Positions 13,806 through 20,517 of a stretch of DNA of 20,517 nucleotides are shown piece by piece. The DNA comes from a virus. The stretch covers positions 4,611 to 25,127 of IMG/VR virus record IMGVR_UViG_3300000117_004791; one strand, 5' to 3'. Within the stretch, counting starts at the first letter, position 1. Each line of letters opens with the position of its first letter. A model generated the notes under the pieces. The model saw only the letters and a list, made by a program, of their open reading frames with translations, was not told the origin of the DNA and searched no databases. The position numbers and the translations under genes were made by a program.

Positions 13806-14147
13806 ATGACAACCCTCTTATTAGTGCAGGGAGATACCAAGGCACAGATACAGGCCACTATTACTCGGTCTGACGATGGCTCAGTTGTAGATTTAAACAC
13901 TGCAAGCTCAATAGTAATGCGGTTCCGAAAGGAATTTACCACAACCGTATTAGCTACCCTCACAGGAACACAGGCCAGCTCTGGTCAATTTACAAACGGC
14001 ATAGTCACCTTTGACTTTGGTACATCAATAGAAACCATTGATGCTGGAGAGTATGAAGGAGAGATAGAGCTTACCTATTCCGCTGACTCAACCAAGGAAA
14101 CCGTCTTTGAGGTCATTAAGTTTATCATTCGTGAGGACTTTGCCTGA
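13806..14147 (+). CDS. BppU-like N-terminal domain protein (baseplate / fibre attachment type)
   Basis: 113 residues. The pattern VQGDTKAQIQATI, SDDGSVVDLNTAS, VMRFRK, then GIVTFDF and IDAGEYEGEIELTYS is the beta-sandwich found at the N-terminus of baseplate upper proteins and in many small phage proteins next to fibre genes. It probably links a fibre or spike to the tail or capsid. Its stop overlaps the next gene's start (TGATG), so the two are likely made together. No strong Shine-Dalgarno beyond GAGGAAAG was seen. Confidence 0.65.
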   Translation: MTTLLLVQGDTKAQIQATITRSDDGSVVDLNTASSIVMRFRKEFTTTVLATLTGTQASSGQFTNGIVTFDFGTSIETIDAGEYEGEIELTYSADSTKETVFEVIKFIIREDFA

Positions 14148-15280
14148 TGTCGGGCAACCTTAAAGCTGCGGCCCTAAGCAAGAGGCTACTTGCCAATCTT
14201 AAAAGCAAGAGATTGCTCGCCTCTGCGATTATTGGGCATTTCATTACCAATTTAACCAAGTCGCTAAGTGACAGCCTTACTGTTTCAGAGGCTATATCTA
14301 AGCTGCTGGGCAAAAACCCCTCAGATAGCGCATCAGTATCAGATAGTGAGGTGCGGGCCATTGGCAAGGGGTTATCTGAGTCACCAGCCGCAACAGATGA
14401 GCCAAGTTTAGAAGTAGGTAAGACCGTATCCGACTCTGCGGCGCTAACTGACAGCGAATCATTAGAGGTGGGTAAAAACCCCTCGGACACAGCAACGGCT
14501 ACAGATTCTGACCCCGTTTTTCAAATAGGGAAGAGCATTGCTGACACGGTATTGGCTACTGATGACGTAGATGGCAACCTAAGCACTAAAGATGACCAAA
14601 TCATCCAGTTTAATAAAAACACTGGAAACATTGTCGGGGCTACGGATTTATTTAGCAGGGTGGTGGCGTATGCAAGATCATTGCAGGAAGCGCCTACGGT
14701 ATCTGACTCGCCTAGCTTAGAGGTTGGAAAGCCTTTAGCTAATCAAGCCACTGTAACTGACGTATTTAGCTTTGTGATGTCTGTGGGGGTTAACCCTAGT
14801 GATGCGCTGGCTATAGCTGAAGCGGCAATACTTGAGATTGGGAAAAACCCTTCAGATTCAGTGAGTGTAGCAGAGTCTCATTCATATGCCTTAACAAGGT
14901 TAATATCTGATACAGTCTCGGTATCAGAGAGCTTGGATATTGAGCAGGGCCAGAATGAAGGTGACGGAGCTACCATATCAGATAGCCCGCAACTGGAGTT
15001 TGGAAAAAACCCCAGCGAAACACCAAGCGTTTCAGAATCTTTGGCCTACGGGCTTGGGAAAGCAGAATCAGAGTCAGTTTCAGCGGTTGATTCTCCGGCT
15101 ATTGCAACAGCAAAGCCGTTTAGTGATGGTTTATCAGCGTCAGATAGTCCTGTAAAATCATTGGGTAAGGTTTTAGCGGAAACACCCGCCATCACCGATA
15201 GTGGAAGTTTAAGATCACAGGGTTATTGTGATTTTACTTATTTTGCAGAAGATTATGTGGGTGAATCCCGTACTTTTTGA
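14147..15280 (+). CDS. Repeat-rich fibre-like structural protein
   Basis: 377 residues. A basic N-terminus (about 1-30, AAALSKRLLANLKSKRLL) is followed by about 16 imperfect repeats of roughly 18 residues, with consensus near GKNPSDSxSVSDSxSLEV. The repeats are rich in Ser, Asp, Thr and Ala, with Gly-Lys at each unit boundary. A short unrelated stretch interrupts them near residues 150-190. The C-terminus is CDFTYFAEDYVGESRTF; a YFAEDYVG tail recurs in phage structural proteins. Such a regular low-complexity array suits an elongated fibre or tether. It is coupled to the BppU-like gene by a 1-nt overlap and sits just before other fibre-type genes. Receptor binding or adhesion is a guess. Confidence 0.65.
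   Translation: MSGNLKAAALSKRLLANLKSKRLLASAIIGHFITNLTKSLSDSLTVSEAISKLLGKNPSDSASVSDSEVRAIGKGLSESPAATDEPSLEVGKTVSDSAALTDSESLEVGKNPSDTATATDSDPVFQIGKSIADTVLATDDVDGNLSTKDDQIIQFNKNTGNIVGATDLFSRVVAYARSLQEAPTVSDSPSLEVGKPLANQATVTDVFSFVMSVGVNPSDALAIAEAAILEIGKNPSDSVSVAESHSYALTRLISDTVSVSESLDIEQGQNEGDGATISDSPQLEFGKNPSETPSVSESLAYGLGKAESESVSAVDSPAIATAKPFSDGLSASDSPVKSLGKVLAETPAITDSGSLRSQGYCDFTYFAEDYVGESRTF
14270..15210 (+). repeat. Array of degenerate 18-codon (about 54-nt) repeats
   Basis: Within the 377-residue protein, units such as GKNPSDSASVSDSEVRAI, GKTVSDSAALTDSESLEV and GKNPSDSVSVAESHSYAL recur with a period of 18 residues (sometimes 17-19). The protein repeat is much better conserved than the DNA, which has drifted at third positions. 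Confidence 0.7.
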
Positions 15281-15291
15281 GGGCTAAACAA

Positions 15292-15741
15292 ATGATTAAT
15301 GATGAAATTAAATTAAGCGGTCAGCTTGATATTGTTGTCACTGGTAGTGATGGCAGTGTTAAAGAGACAAGATCAGAGAAAAACTTGGTGGTTACAGCGG
15401 GTCTTGGCTTTATCGCTAGTCGCATGAAAGATACTACTGACGGCGCTATGTCACACATGGCGGTTGGTAGTGGAACAACTGCCGCAGCAGCAGGGCAGAC
15501 TGATTTGGTTAGCATTCTAGGCTCACGAGAAGCACTGGATAGCACATCCGTGTCAGGCGCTGTTGTGACCTATGTGTGCGGGTTTGAGGCTGGTGATGGA
15601 ACTGGCGCAATCACAGAGGCTGGTATATTTAACGCCTCTAGCGGAGGCACAATGCTTTGTCGTACCGTTTTTTCCGCTGTCAATAAGGCTGCTGATGACA
15701 CCATGACTATTACATGGACTATTACATTAGCAGCATCTTAA
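15292..15741 (+). CDS. Phage fibre/baseplate-associated protein of unknown exact role
   Basis: 149 residues from the ATG at 15292, with GAGGG 9 nt upstream; an upstream TTG at 15277 is less likely. Features: a beta-rich start (KLSGQLDIVVTGSDGSV), NLVVTAGLGFIASRM, then HMAVGSGTTAAA, then ITEAGIFNASSGGTMLCRTVF and ITWTITL at the end. This series is common in small phage tail or fibre proteins (dG-NlVvt-Gl pattern, EAGIFNA, itWtit ending). Its place between a repeat fibre protein and the large fibre supports a fibre-base or baseplate role. No enzyme motif is present. Confidence 0.6.
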   Translation: MINDEIKLSGQLDIVVTGSDGSVKETRSEKNLVVTAGLGFIASRMKDTTDGAMSHMAVGSGTTAAAAGQTDLVSILGSREALDSTSVSGAVVTYVCGFEAGDGTGAITEAGIFNASSGGTMLCRTVFSAVNKAADDTMTITWTITLAAS

Positions 15742-15761
15742 TTGGGCAGTAGGGGAATGAA

Positions 15762-18700
15762 ATGGCTACGATCACAACAAGGTCGGGGAAGGGTAGTCCT
15801 CTAACAAACAGTGAGGTTGATGCTAACTTCACTAACCTCAACTCCGACAAAATTGAGCTAACTAATCTCTCCGTTACTACTGGCTCCGCCAGTGGTGGCG
15901 GTAGTTTGGCTTACGCAAATGGATCGGGCGTTTTCACGTTTGTTCCCCCAGACCTATCCAGTTACCTAACAAACCTGTCGGGCCAAGATACTGACGACCT
16001 AAGCGAAGGCTCTACTAACGTATATTTTACTAGCGCTAGAGCTAGGACATCTGTATCCGTTACAAGCGCCTCTGCAAGTGGCGGCGGTACGCTAACTTAT
16101 GCCAACGGATCAGGGGTGTTTACGTTTACGCCGCCTGATTTGTCTAGTTTTTTAACTAGTCTTAGCGGGCTGGACACTGACAACCTCACTGAAGGCAGCA
16201 GTAATTTATACTTTACTAATGCCAGAGCTAGAGGGGCTGTTTCCGTTACTGACAGCGGCGGGGATGGCTCTCTTGCTTATAACAGCTCTACGGGGGTTGT
16301 AACCTACACTGGGCCGTCAGCCTCTGAGGTCAGGGCGCACTTCAGTGCAGGAACTGGCGTAGCCATAGCTAGCGGTGAGGTGTCTATAGGTCAGGCCGTA
16401 GCGACTAACTCAAACGTCACTTTTAACAATGTTAATGTTGCGGGCGATCTAACGGTCAATGGCACAACGACCACCGTTCACAGCACGGTAGTTACCATTG
16501 ATGACCCTGTGTTTACTCTAGGCGGTGACACGGCTCCTTCCACGGATGACAACAAAGACAGGGGTATAGAGTTTCGCTGGCATAACGGCACATCTGCGAA
16601 GATTGGATTCTTTGGATTTGATGATTCTTCCGGAAAATTTACCTTTATACCTGATGCAACCAACAACTCTGAGGTGTTCTCAGGGACGGCTGGGGACGTT
16701 GTATTCGGGGCCGCTACCGTAACAGGTCTAACCATTGGAAGCACCGCAGTCACGGCGACAGCGGCTGAGATCAATATTTTAGACGGGGTTACCAGCACTG
16801 CCGCAGAGCTAAACCTAAATGATGGCTCAAGCGCCGGAACTATAGTCAATAGCAAGACCGTGGTGTACGGATCAAGTGGTGAGGTCAATGCCACTACTCT
16901 CCAGCTTTCAGGTACAGCAATAACCGCAACAGCAGCCGAATTAAATCTGCTGGATGGTGTGACGGCTACCACGGCAGAGCTTAATTATGTGGACGGGGTT
17001 ACGTCCAACATACAAACCCAGTTAAATGCTAAGCAAGCATCTGACCAGCAGCTAACAGATATTGCGGGACTAACGCCTACAGACAGCGGATTTATTGTCG
17101 GTGATGGTTCTAATTTCGTCTTAGAATCAGGCGCTACAGTGAGAACCAGCCTTGGGCTGGCAATAGGTACAAATGTACAAGCCTATGACGCTCAACTAGC
17201 GGACATTGCAGGGCTTACACCTTCGGACAGCGGGTTTATCGTTGGAGACGGCTCTAATTTCGTCTTGGAGTCAGGGGCAACGGTAAGGGCAAGCCTTGGA
17301 TTGGCTATAGGCACTAATGTTCTAGCTTATGATGCAAATCTACAAACATTTGTCGGTGCGTTTACCCTTCCAACCTCAGATGGCAGTAGCGGTCAGGCGC
17401 TAACCACTAACGGATCGGGAACCCTTGCGTTCTCTGACGTTGATGCCTTGCCCAGCCAATCTGGGAACACTGGTTACTACCTTAAAACAGACGGAACAAA
17501 TGCAAGCTGGGCTGCTGTAGAGGCTTTGCCAAGCCAATCGGGTAATAGTGGGTATTTCCTAACAACTAACGGTTCTGCTGCATCATGGACTAACTTACTG
17601 GCTGACCCAACCTTCACAGGAACGGTCACAATAAACTCAACCGAGGCGCTGACTCTCCCTGCCGGAACAACTGGGCAAAGACCAACAGCCGCCACGGGAA
17701 TGCTTAGATACAACAGCACCCTTGGAAAAGTAGAATTTTACAACGGATCAGCATGGTCAAACATAAATGTTGATAATGCCTATGTAAGAACAAACATCAC
17801 CGCAACATCCGGACAGACCTCATTCTCAGTGGCCTACACCGTGGGCTATGTAGATGTCTTTTTAAATGGCATCAAGCTCATCGCTGGCACAGACTTTACG
17901 GCGACCAATGGCACGGCGGTTGTACTGGCAGCGGGCGCAGCCACAGGTGACTTATTTGAGGCCGTGGCGTGGAACGCGGCGAATGTCGCTCAACAGGCAT
18001 ACACAAAAACCAGCTTCACCGCGACTGCCAGCCAGACCACGTTTACGGTTGATTACACTGTCGGGTTTGTAAATGTTTACCTGAACGGTGTTTTGCTGCT
18101 TGACGGCACGGAATACACGGCCACAAACGGCACATCTATCGTGCTTGCTGCTGGCGCGGCTGTGAATGACTCAGTGGTGGTGGAGGCGTTTACTACATTC
18201 AGCGCATCGTCGGCTCTTGCGATAGCGAATAATCTTTCTGACCTCAATAACGCTGCAACAGCCCTGACTAATCTGGGCCTCACCGCAACCGCAGCGGAAC
18301 TGAACATAATGGACGGTGTTACGTCCACAGCGGCAGAACTCAATATTCTTGATGGCGTGACCTCAACCGCAGCCGAACTGAATTTAGTGGATGGTTCCAG
18401 TGCGGGTACTATCGCTAACTCCAAGGCGGTTGTTTATGGCTCTTCTGGAGAGGTTAACGCCACGACCCTGCAAATTTCTGGCACGGCCATCACATCTACA
18501 GCGGCAGAATTAAATATTCTTGATGGTGTTACTGCTACAGCAGCGGAACTCAACATTCTTGATGGGGTGACGGCTACCGCAGCGGAGCTAAACATTCTGG
18601 ATGGAGTAACGGCCACAACCGCAGAATTGAATTATACCGATGGTGTTACTTCAAACATCCAAACACAACTAGATGCCAAACAAGCTCTTGATGCCAATCT

Positions 18701-19883
18701 TACGAGTTTTGTAAGCGCCTTCACCCTACCAACAAGTGACGGGTCAAATGGTCAAGTATTAACCACAAACGGTAGTGGAACTCTGTCGCTGGCGGATGCG
18801 GGCGGTGGAGTGATGGAGCTTGCTAACGGCAACACCACTCTAAAGCTCAGTGGAAGCTCAGTAGGCGCACAATCTATCGTCCTTGCTACTAACAACTCAG
18901 CCCTAGCAAGCACTAATGAGGGCGTTGTTGTTATTGGTTATGAGGCCGCAGCCGCGAGTGTGGGAACCAGCTTTGATGACTCCGTGGTTATTGGCGGTTT
19001 TGCGGCTAGAAATATACAGAGTACTCGCAATGTTGTTGTTGGGCACCATGCCGTTTCAAGCAACACTATGACGGGCCAAGAAAATACTGTATTGGGCTAT
19101 AAAGCTGGTCAATCAATAACAAGTGGTGAAATGAACATCCACATTGGGTCTGAAGCGGGCAATGATTCAACAGCGGGTACTCACAATCATTGCATTTTAA
19201 TTGGAAACGCAACGGATACCGGAGGGCATTATACCGTAGCGGTTGGACACCGATCCGGAGCACAGTCAAGCAGTAATTATTCAGGGGCGGGGAACACCTA
19301 TCTAGGATCGTTTGCTGGAGATCAGGGCAACGACTCAGGTGATTACAATATTGCGATTGGCTATCAGGCAAGGACAAGCACAGGCTCACAAAGCAACAAG
19401 TTTGTCATTGGTTACAATTTTGCAGGGCGGGACGAATCTGACACCATCAGCATTGGCAACAATAGCGCCTACATCTACAACCGTTTCGCTGATAATTCTT
19501 CTTGGAGCCGTCAGTCAGATGAAAGATTAAAGAAAGACTTTAACGTATGTGATTTGGGCTTAAATTTCATCAATGACTTAGAGCCTGTTACTTACCGATG
19601 GAAGCCTGTAGCAGAAGTTGATCCAAGTCTTTTGCAGGAAGATGCAAAGGATCGCCCAAGGTTAGAAAATTATTATGTTGGCCTGAAAGCGCAAAATGTC
19701 AAAGCTGCCCTTGATAAACACGCGGCCCATGATTACGGCATCGTTGATGTAATGGATGATACAAGCCGTATGGGGTTGGCTTATGAGGAGCTTATCACCC
19801 CACTCATTCAAGCGATAAAAGAGCTTTCTGCAAAAGTTGACAGTTTAGAGTCAGAAATAACAGAGTTGAAATCAAAGCAATGA
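15762..19883 (+). CDS. Large modular tail fibre with C-terminal S74 intramolecular chaperone
   Basis: 1373 residues, good ribosome site (AGGGGA). Order of modules: N-terminal ITTRSGKGSPLTNSEVDANF (virion attachment type); two copies of a GGG-LAYANGSGVFTF / LT-LSGLDTDNLTEGS segment; a VHSTVVTIDDPVFTLGG module; TAAELNxLDGVT repeats; two 48-residue units starting LTDIAGLTP; two beta-sandwich units (YVDVFLNGIKLIAGTDF and VNVYLNGVLLLDGTEY); a second TAAELN block; a YadA-head-like stretch of short GxxA/IG repeats (NTVLGYKAGQS, HIGSEAG); then the S74 domain. There Ser1252 in RQSDERLKKDF and Lys1257 match the Ser-Lys dyad that cleaves itself off after trimer folding. A coiled coil ends the protein (SAKVDSLESEITELK). 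The mature fibre is probably a trimer lacking the last ~120 residues. It is expected to bind the host surface. Confidence 0.88.
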   Translation: MATITTRSGKGSPLTNSEVDANFTNLNSDKIELTNLSVTTGSASGGGSLAYANGSGVFTFVPPDLSSYLTNLSGQDTDDLSEGSTNVYFTSARARTSVSVTSASASGGGTLTYANGSGVFTFTPPDLSSFLTSLSGLDTDNLTEGSSNLYFTNARARGAVSVTDSGGDGSLAYNSSTGVVTYTGPSASEVRAHFSAGTGVAIASGEVSIGQAVATNSNVTFNNVNVAGDLTVNGTTTTVHSTVVTIDDPVFTLGGDTAPSTDDNKDRGIEFRWHNGTSAKIGFFGFDDSSGKFTFIPDATNNSEVFSGTAGDVVFGAATVTGLTIGSTAVTATAAEINILDGVTSTAAELNLNDGSSAGTIVNSKTVVYGSSGEVNATTLQLSGTAITATAAELNLLDGVTATTAELNYVDGVTSNIQTQLNAKQASDQQLTDIAGLTPTDSGFIVGDGSNFVLESGATVRTSLGLAIGTNVQAYDAQLADIAGLTPSDSGFIVGDGSNFVLESGATVRASLGLAIGTNVLAYDANLQTFVGAFTLPTSDGSSGQALTTNGSGTLAFSDVDALPSQSGNTGYYLKTDGTNASWAAVEALPSQSGNSGYFLTTNGSAASWTNLLADPTFTGTVTINSTEALTLPAGTTGQRPTAATGMLRYNSTLGKVEFYNGSAWSNINVDNAYVRTNITATSGQTSFSVAYTVGYVDVFLNGIKLIAGTDFTATNGTAVVLAAGAATGDLFEAVAWNAANVAQQAYTKTSFTATASQTTFTVDYTVGFVNVYLNGVLLLDGTEYTATNGTSIVLAAGAAVNDSVVVEAFTTFSASSALAIANNLSDLNNAATALTNLGLTATAAELNIMDGVTSTAAELNILDGVTSTAAELNLVDGSSAGTIANSKAVVYGSSGEVNATTLQISGTAITSTAAELNILDGVTATAAELNILDGVTATAAELNILDGVTATTAELNYTDGVTSNIQTQLDAKQALDANLTSFVSAFTLPTSDGSNGQVLTTNGSGTLSLADAGGGVMELANGNTTLKLSGSSVGAQSIVLATNNSALASTNEGVVVIGYEAAAASVGTSFDDSVVIGGFAARNIQSTRNVVVGHHAVSSNTMTGQENTVLGYKAGQSITSGEMNIHIGSEAGNDSTAGTHNHCILIGNATDTGGHYTVAVGHRSGAQSSSNYSGAGNTYLGSFAGDQGNDSGDYNIAIGYQARTSTGSQSNKFVIGYNFAGRDESDTISIGNNSAYIYNRFADNSSWSRQSDERLKKDFNVCDLGLNFINDLEPVTYRWKPVAEVDPSLLQEDAKDRPRLENYYVGLKAQNVKAALDKHAAHDYGIVDVMDDTSRMGLAYEELITPLIQAIKELSAKVDSLESEITELKSKQ
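16833..17027 (+). repeat. Dispersed fibre module, copy 1 of 3
   Basis: Encodes a segment from AGTIVNSKTVVYGSSGEVN to SNIQTQLN. Copy 2 is at 18402-18674 (longer, with extra TAAELN units) and copy 3 at 20195-20389 in the next fibre gene. The protein is nearly identical across copies, while codons differ widely. Confidence 0.85.
17052..17339 (+). repeat. Two tandem 144-nt units in the large fibre gene
   Basis: Units 17052-17195 and 17196-17339 each encode 48 residues (LTDIAGLTPTDSGFIVGDGS and LADIAGLTPSDSGFIVGDGS at their starts). Protein identity is very high; the DNA differs mostly at third positions. Confidence 0.85.
18282..18647 (+). repeat. 39-nt (13-residue) TAAELN repeats in the large fibre gene
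   Basis: In-frame units of 13 residues, such as TATAAELNIMDGV and TSTAAELNILDGV. Three units start at 18282 and four more lie at 18492-18530, 18531-18569, 18570-18608 and 18609-18647. Related units occur around 16745-17000 in the same gene and around 20280-20370 in the next fibre gene. Confidence 0.85.
18402..18674 (+). repeat. Dispersed fibre module, copy 2 of 3
   Basis: Encodes AGTIANSKAVVYGSSGEVN through SNIQTQLD, expanded by two extra 13-residue TAAELN units relative to copies 1 and 3. Confidence 0.85.
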
Positions 19884-20119
19884 CAGACTACACGAAAGAG
19901 CAGATAGAATCGCAAGTTCAGGCAGTGATAGGCGAGATCACTAACGCGCTTGATACTGACTATTATGACACACTGCCATATGGTGCTGAGACGAAGATAA
20001 GAGTTCTACAAAACAATATTGCATTCGTTGATGCAGCAAAAAGAATATATGAAGATTTAGGCATTGATTGGGCTGCGGCTGATGCCGCAAAGCAGCGGGC
20101 TAGTGACGCTTTAGCGTAA
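19880..20119 (+). CDS. Small hypothetical protein between two fibre genes
   Basis: 79 residues. Its ATG overlaps the fibre stop by 4 nt (ATGA), so it is translationally coupled to the fibre. It is predicted to be helical and acidic at first (YTKEQIESQVQAVIGEITNA) and ends in an Ala-rich helix (WAAADAAKQRASDALA). No membrane segment or known motif was recognised. Its coupling to a trimeric fibre gene suggests a fibre-assembly helper or small fibre-associated protein, but this is inference from position. Confidence 0.6.
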   Translation: MTDYTKEQIESQVQAVIGEITNALDTDYYDTLPYGAETKIRVLQNNIAFVDAAKRIYEDLGIDWAAADAAKQRASDALA

Positions 20120-20131
20120 GGAATTATTTAG

Positions 20132-20517
20132 ATGGGCAGACCAAGAGACATAGGTGACAGCGCATCCGTCATAAACATACTTGACGGCGCTACGGCTGGG
20201 ACAATCGTAAACTCCAAAGCGGTGGCCTATGGATCATCCGGTGAGGTCAACGCTACTACCTTGCAGTTAAGCGGGACGGCCATATCTGCGACAGCGGCGG
20301 AGATTAACCTGTTAGATGGGGTCACTGCGACCACAGCCGAACTTAACTACGTTGATGGCGTTACCAGCAACATACAAACGCAGCTAAATAACATTTCTGT
20401 CACTGCCGGAACTCAAACCAAGACATACTCCGCAGGTGAAACATCTACGATTACCTTGTCGGGTAATGTGCTGTCTCCTGTCGTTGCTGTGACTAAAGAA
20501 GTTGCTCAGTCAGGTGT
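20132..20517 (+). CDS. Second tail fibre protein, N-terminal fragment (runs off the window)
   Basis: 128 codons are visible from the ATG at 20132, preceded by AAGGA at a good distance. It begins MGRPRDIGDSASVINILDG and quickly enters the same module as the large fibre (AGTIVNSKAVAYGSSGEVN, AEINLLDGVTATTAELNYVD, SNIQTQLN). It then changes to a new segment (TKTYSAGETSTITLSGNVLS). It lacks the attachment-type N-terminus of the first fibre, so it may join the virion through a different part or through the first fibre. The gene has no stop in the window. Confidence 0.85.
   Translation, partial: MGRPRDIGDSASVINILDGATAGTIVNSKAVAYGSSGEVNATTLQLSGTAISATAAEINLLDGVTATTAELNYVDGVTSNIQTQLNNISVTAGTQTKTYSAGETSTITLSGNVLSPVVAVTKEVAQSG
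20195..20389 (+). repeat. Dispersed fibre module, copy 3 of 3
   Basis: Same protein segment as copies at 16833-17027 and 18402-18674, here within 70 nt of the start of the second fibre gene. Copy 3 has the same length as copy 1 (195 nt). Confidence 0.85.

Noticed and set aside
13806-14147. Programmed frameshift of tail-assembly chaperones at the short gene overlaps
   Set aside because: The overlap with the next gene is a simple TGATG stop/start; no slippery heptamer and no tape-measure gene follows.
14125-14490. 121-codon minus-strand open frame opposite the repeat protein
   Set aside because: Serine/leucine-rich shadow of the plus-strand repeats; the plus-strand gene is coupled to its neighbour and has the family-like C-terminal tail.
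16478-16972. 164-codon open frame on the minus strand opposite the large fibre
   Set aside because: It mirrors the biased codons of the TAAELN and related repeats, has no ribosome site and lies wholly inside a well-supported gene. The same applies to the minus-strand frames at 18077-18424 and 18434-18616.
17052-18647. CRISPR-like array in the regularly spaced repeats
   Set aside because: The repeats are in-frame coding units without unique spacers and vary at third codon positions.
15762-20517. Diversity-generating retroelement acting on the repeated fibre modules
   Set aside because: No reverse transcriptase gene, no template/variable repeat pair and no adenine-specific variation; differences between copies are mostly synonymous. 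An element outside the window cannot be excluded.

Overview
The window looks like a fragment of a tailed double-stranded DNA bacteriophage (Caudoviricetes, HK97 capsid lineage) or a closely related prophage. Evidence is a contiguous packaging and head cassette (small and large terminase, HK97-type portal, MuF-like minor head protein, U35-type prohead protease, HK97-fold major capsid protein), dense gene packing with 1-13 nt stop/start overlaps, and AG-rich Shine-Dalgarno sites typical of bacteria. The fibre modules (an N-terminus of the TITTRSGKGSPLTN type, repeats of the TAAELNxLDGVT type, a C-terminal S74 chaperone) resemble those common in marine phage metagenomes. A marine proteobacterial host is my inference; nothing in the window proves it. 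No integrase, tRNA, CRISPR array or transposon was seen.

Layout. (1) 1-1039, minus strand: a gamma-glutamylcyclotransferase-like gene cut by the window edge and a complete amidoligase, forming one small operon. (2) 1040-1214: divergent promoter region. (3) 1215-4992, plus strand: a tightly coupled five-gene block: ParB-like protein with a terminal Cys pair, SAM methyltransferase, glycosyltransferase, IbrA-like PP-loop ATPase, IbrB-like ParB protein. It runs without a break into the terminase genes. (4) 4985-8842: TerS, TerL and a portal with a long extra C-terminal module. (5) 8843-9313: an opposite-strand gene of unknown function with its own promoter and terminator, inserted in the head cassette. 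(6) 9314-12777: a staphylococcal-nuclease-fold protein, MuF-like protein, protease and capsid protein. (7) 12790-15741: a decoration-like protein, an AT-hook protein, a small membrane protein, a BppU-like domain, an 18-residue-repeat protein and a fibre/baseplate-type protein. (8) 15762-20517: a 1373-residue fibre with a C-terminal self-cleaving chaperone, a small unknown gene, and the start of a second fibre that reuses the first fibre's modules.

The two most interesting features are these. First, the ParB / methyltransferase / glycosyltransferase / IbrA / IbrB block is a plausible DNA- or nucleotide-modification module (possibly sulfur-based) transcribed with the packaging genes. Second, the two minus-strand units (amidoligase-cyclotransferase and the 107-residue unknown) are driven by promoter regions that are visibly copies of each other: two identical 11-nt blocks at almost the same spacing plus a similar leader. 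This suggests a shared control for accessory (moron-like) genes. Tail tube, tape-measure and connector genes are not recognised in the window, so the phage morphotype cannot be decided.
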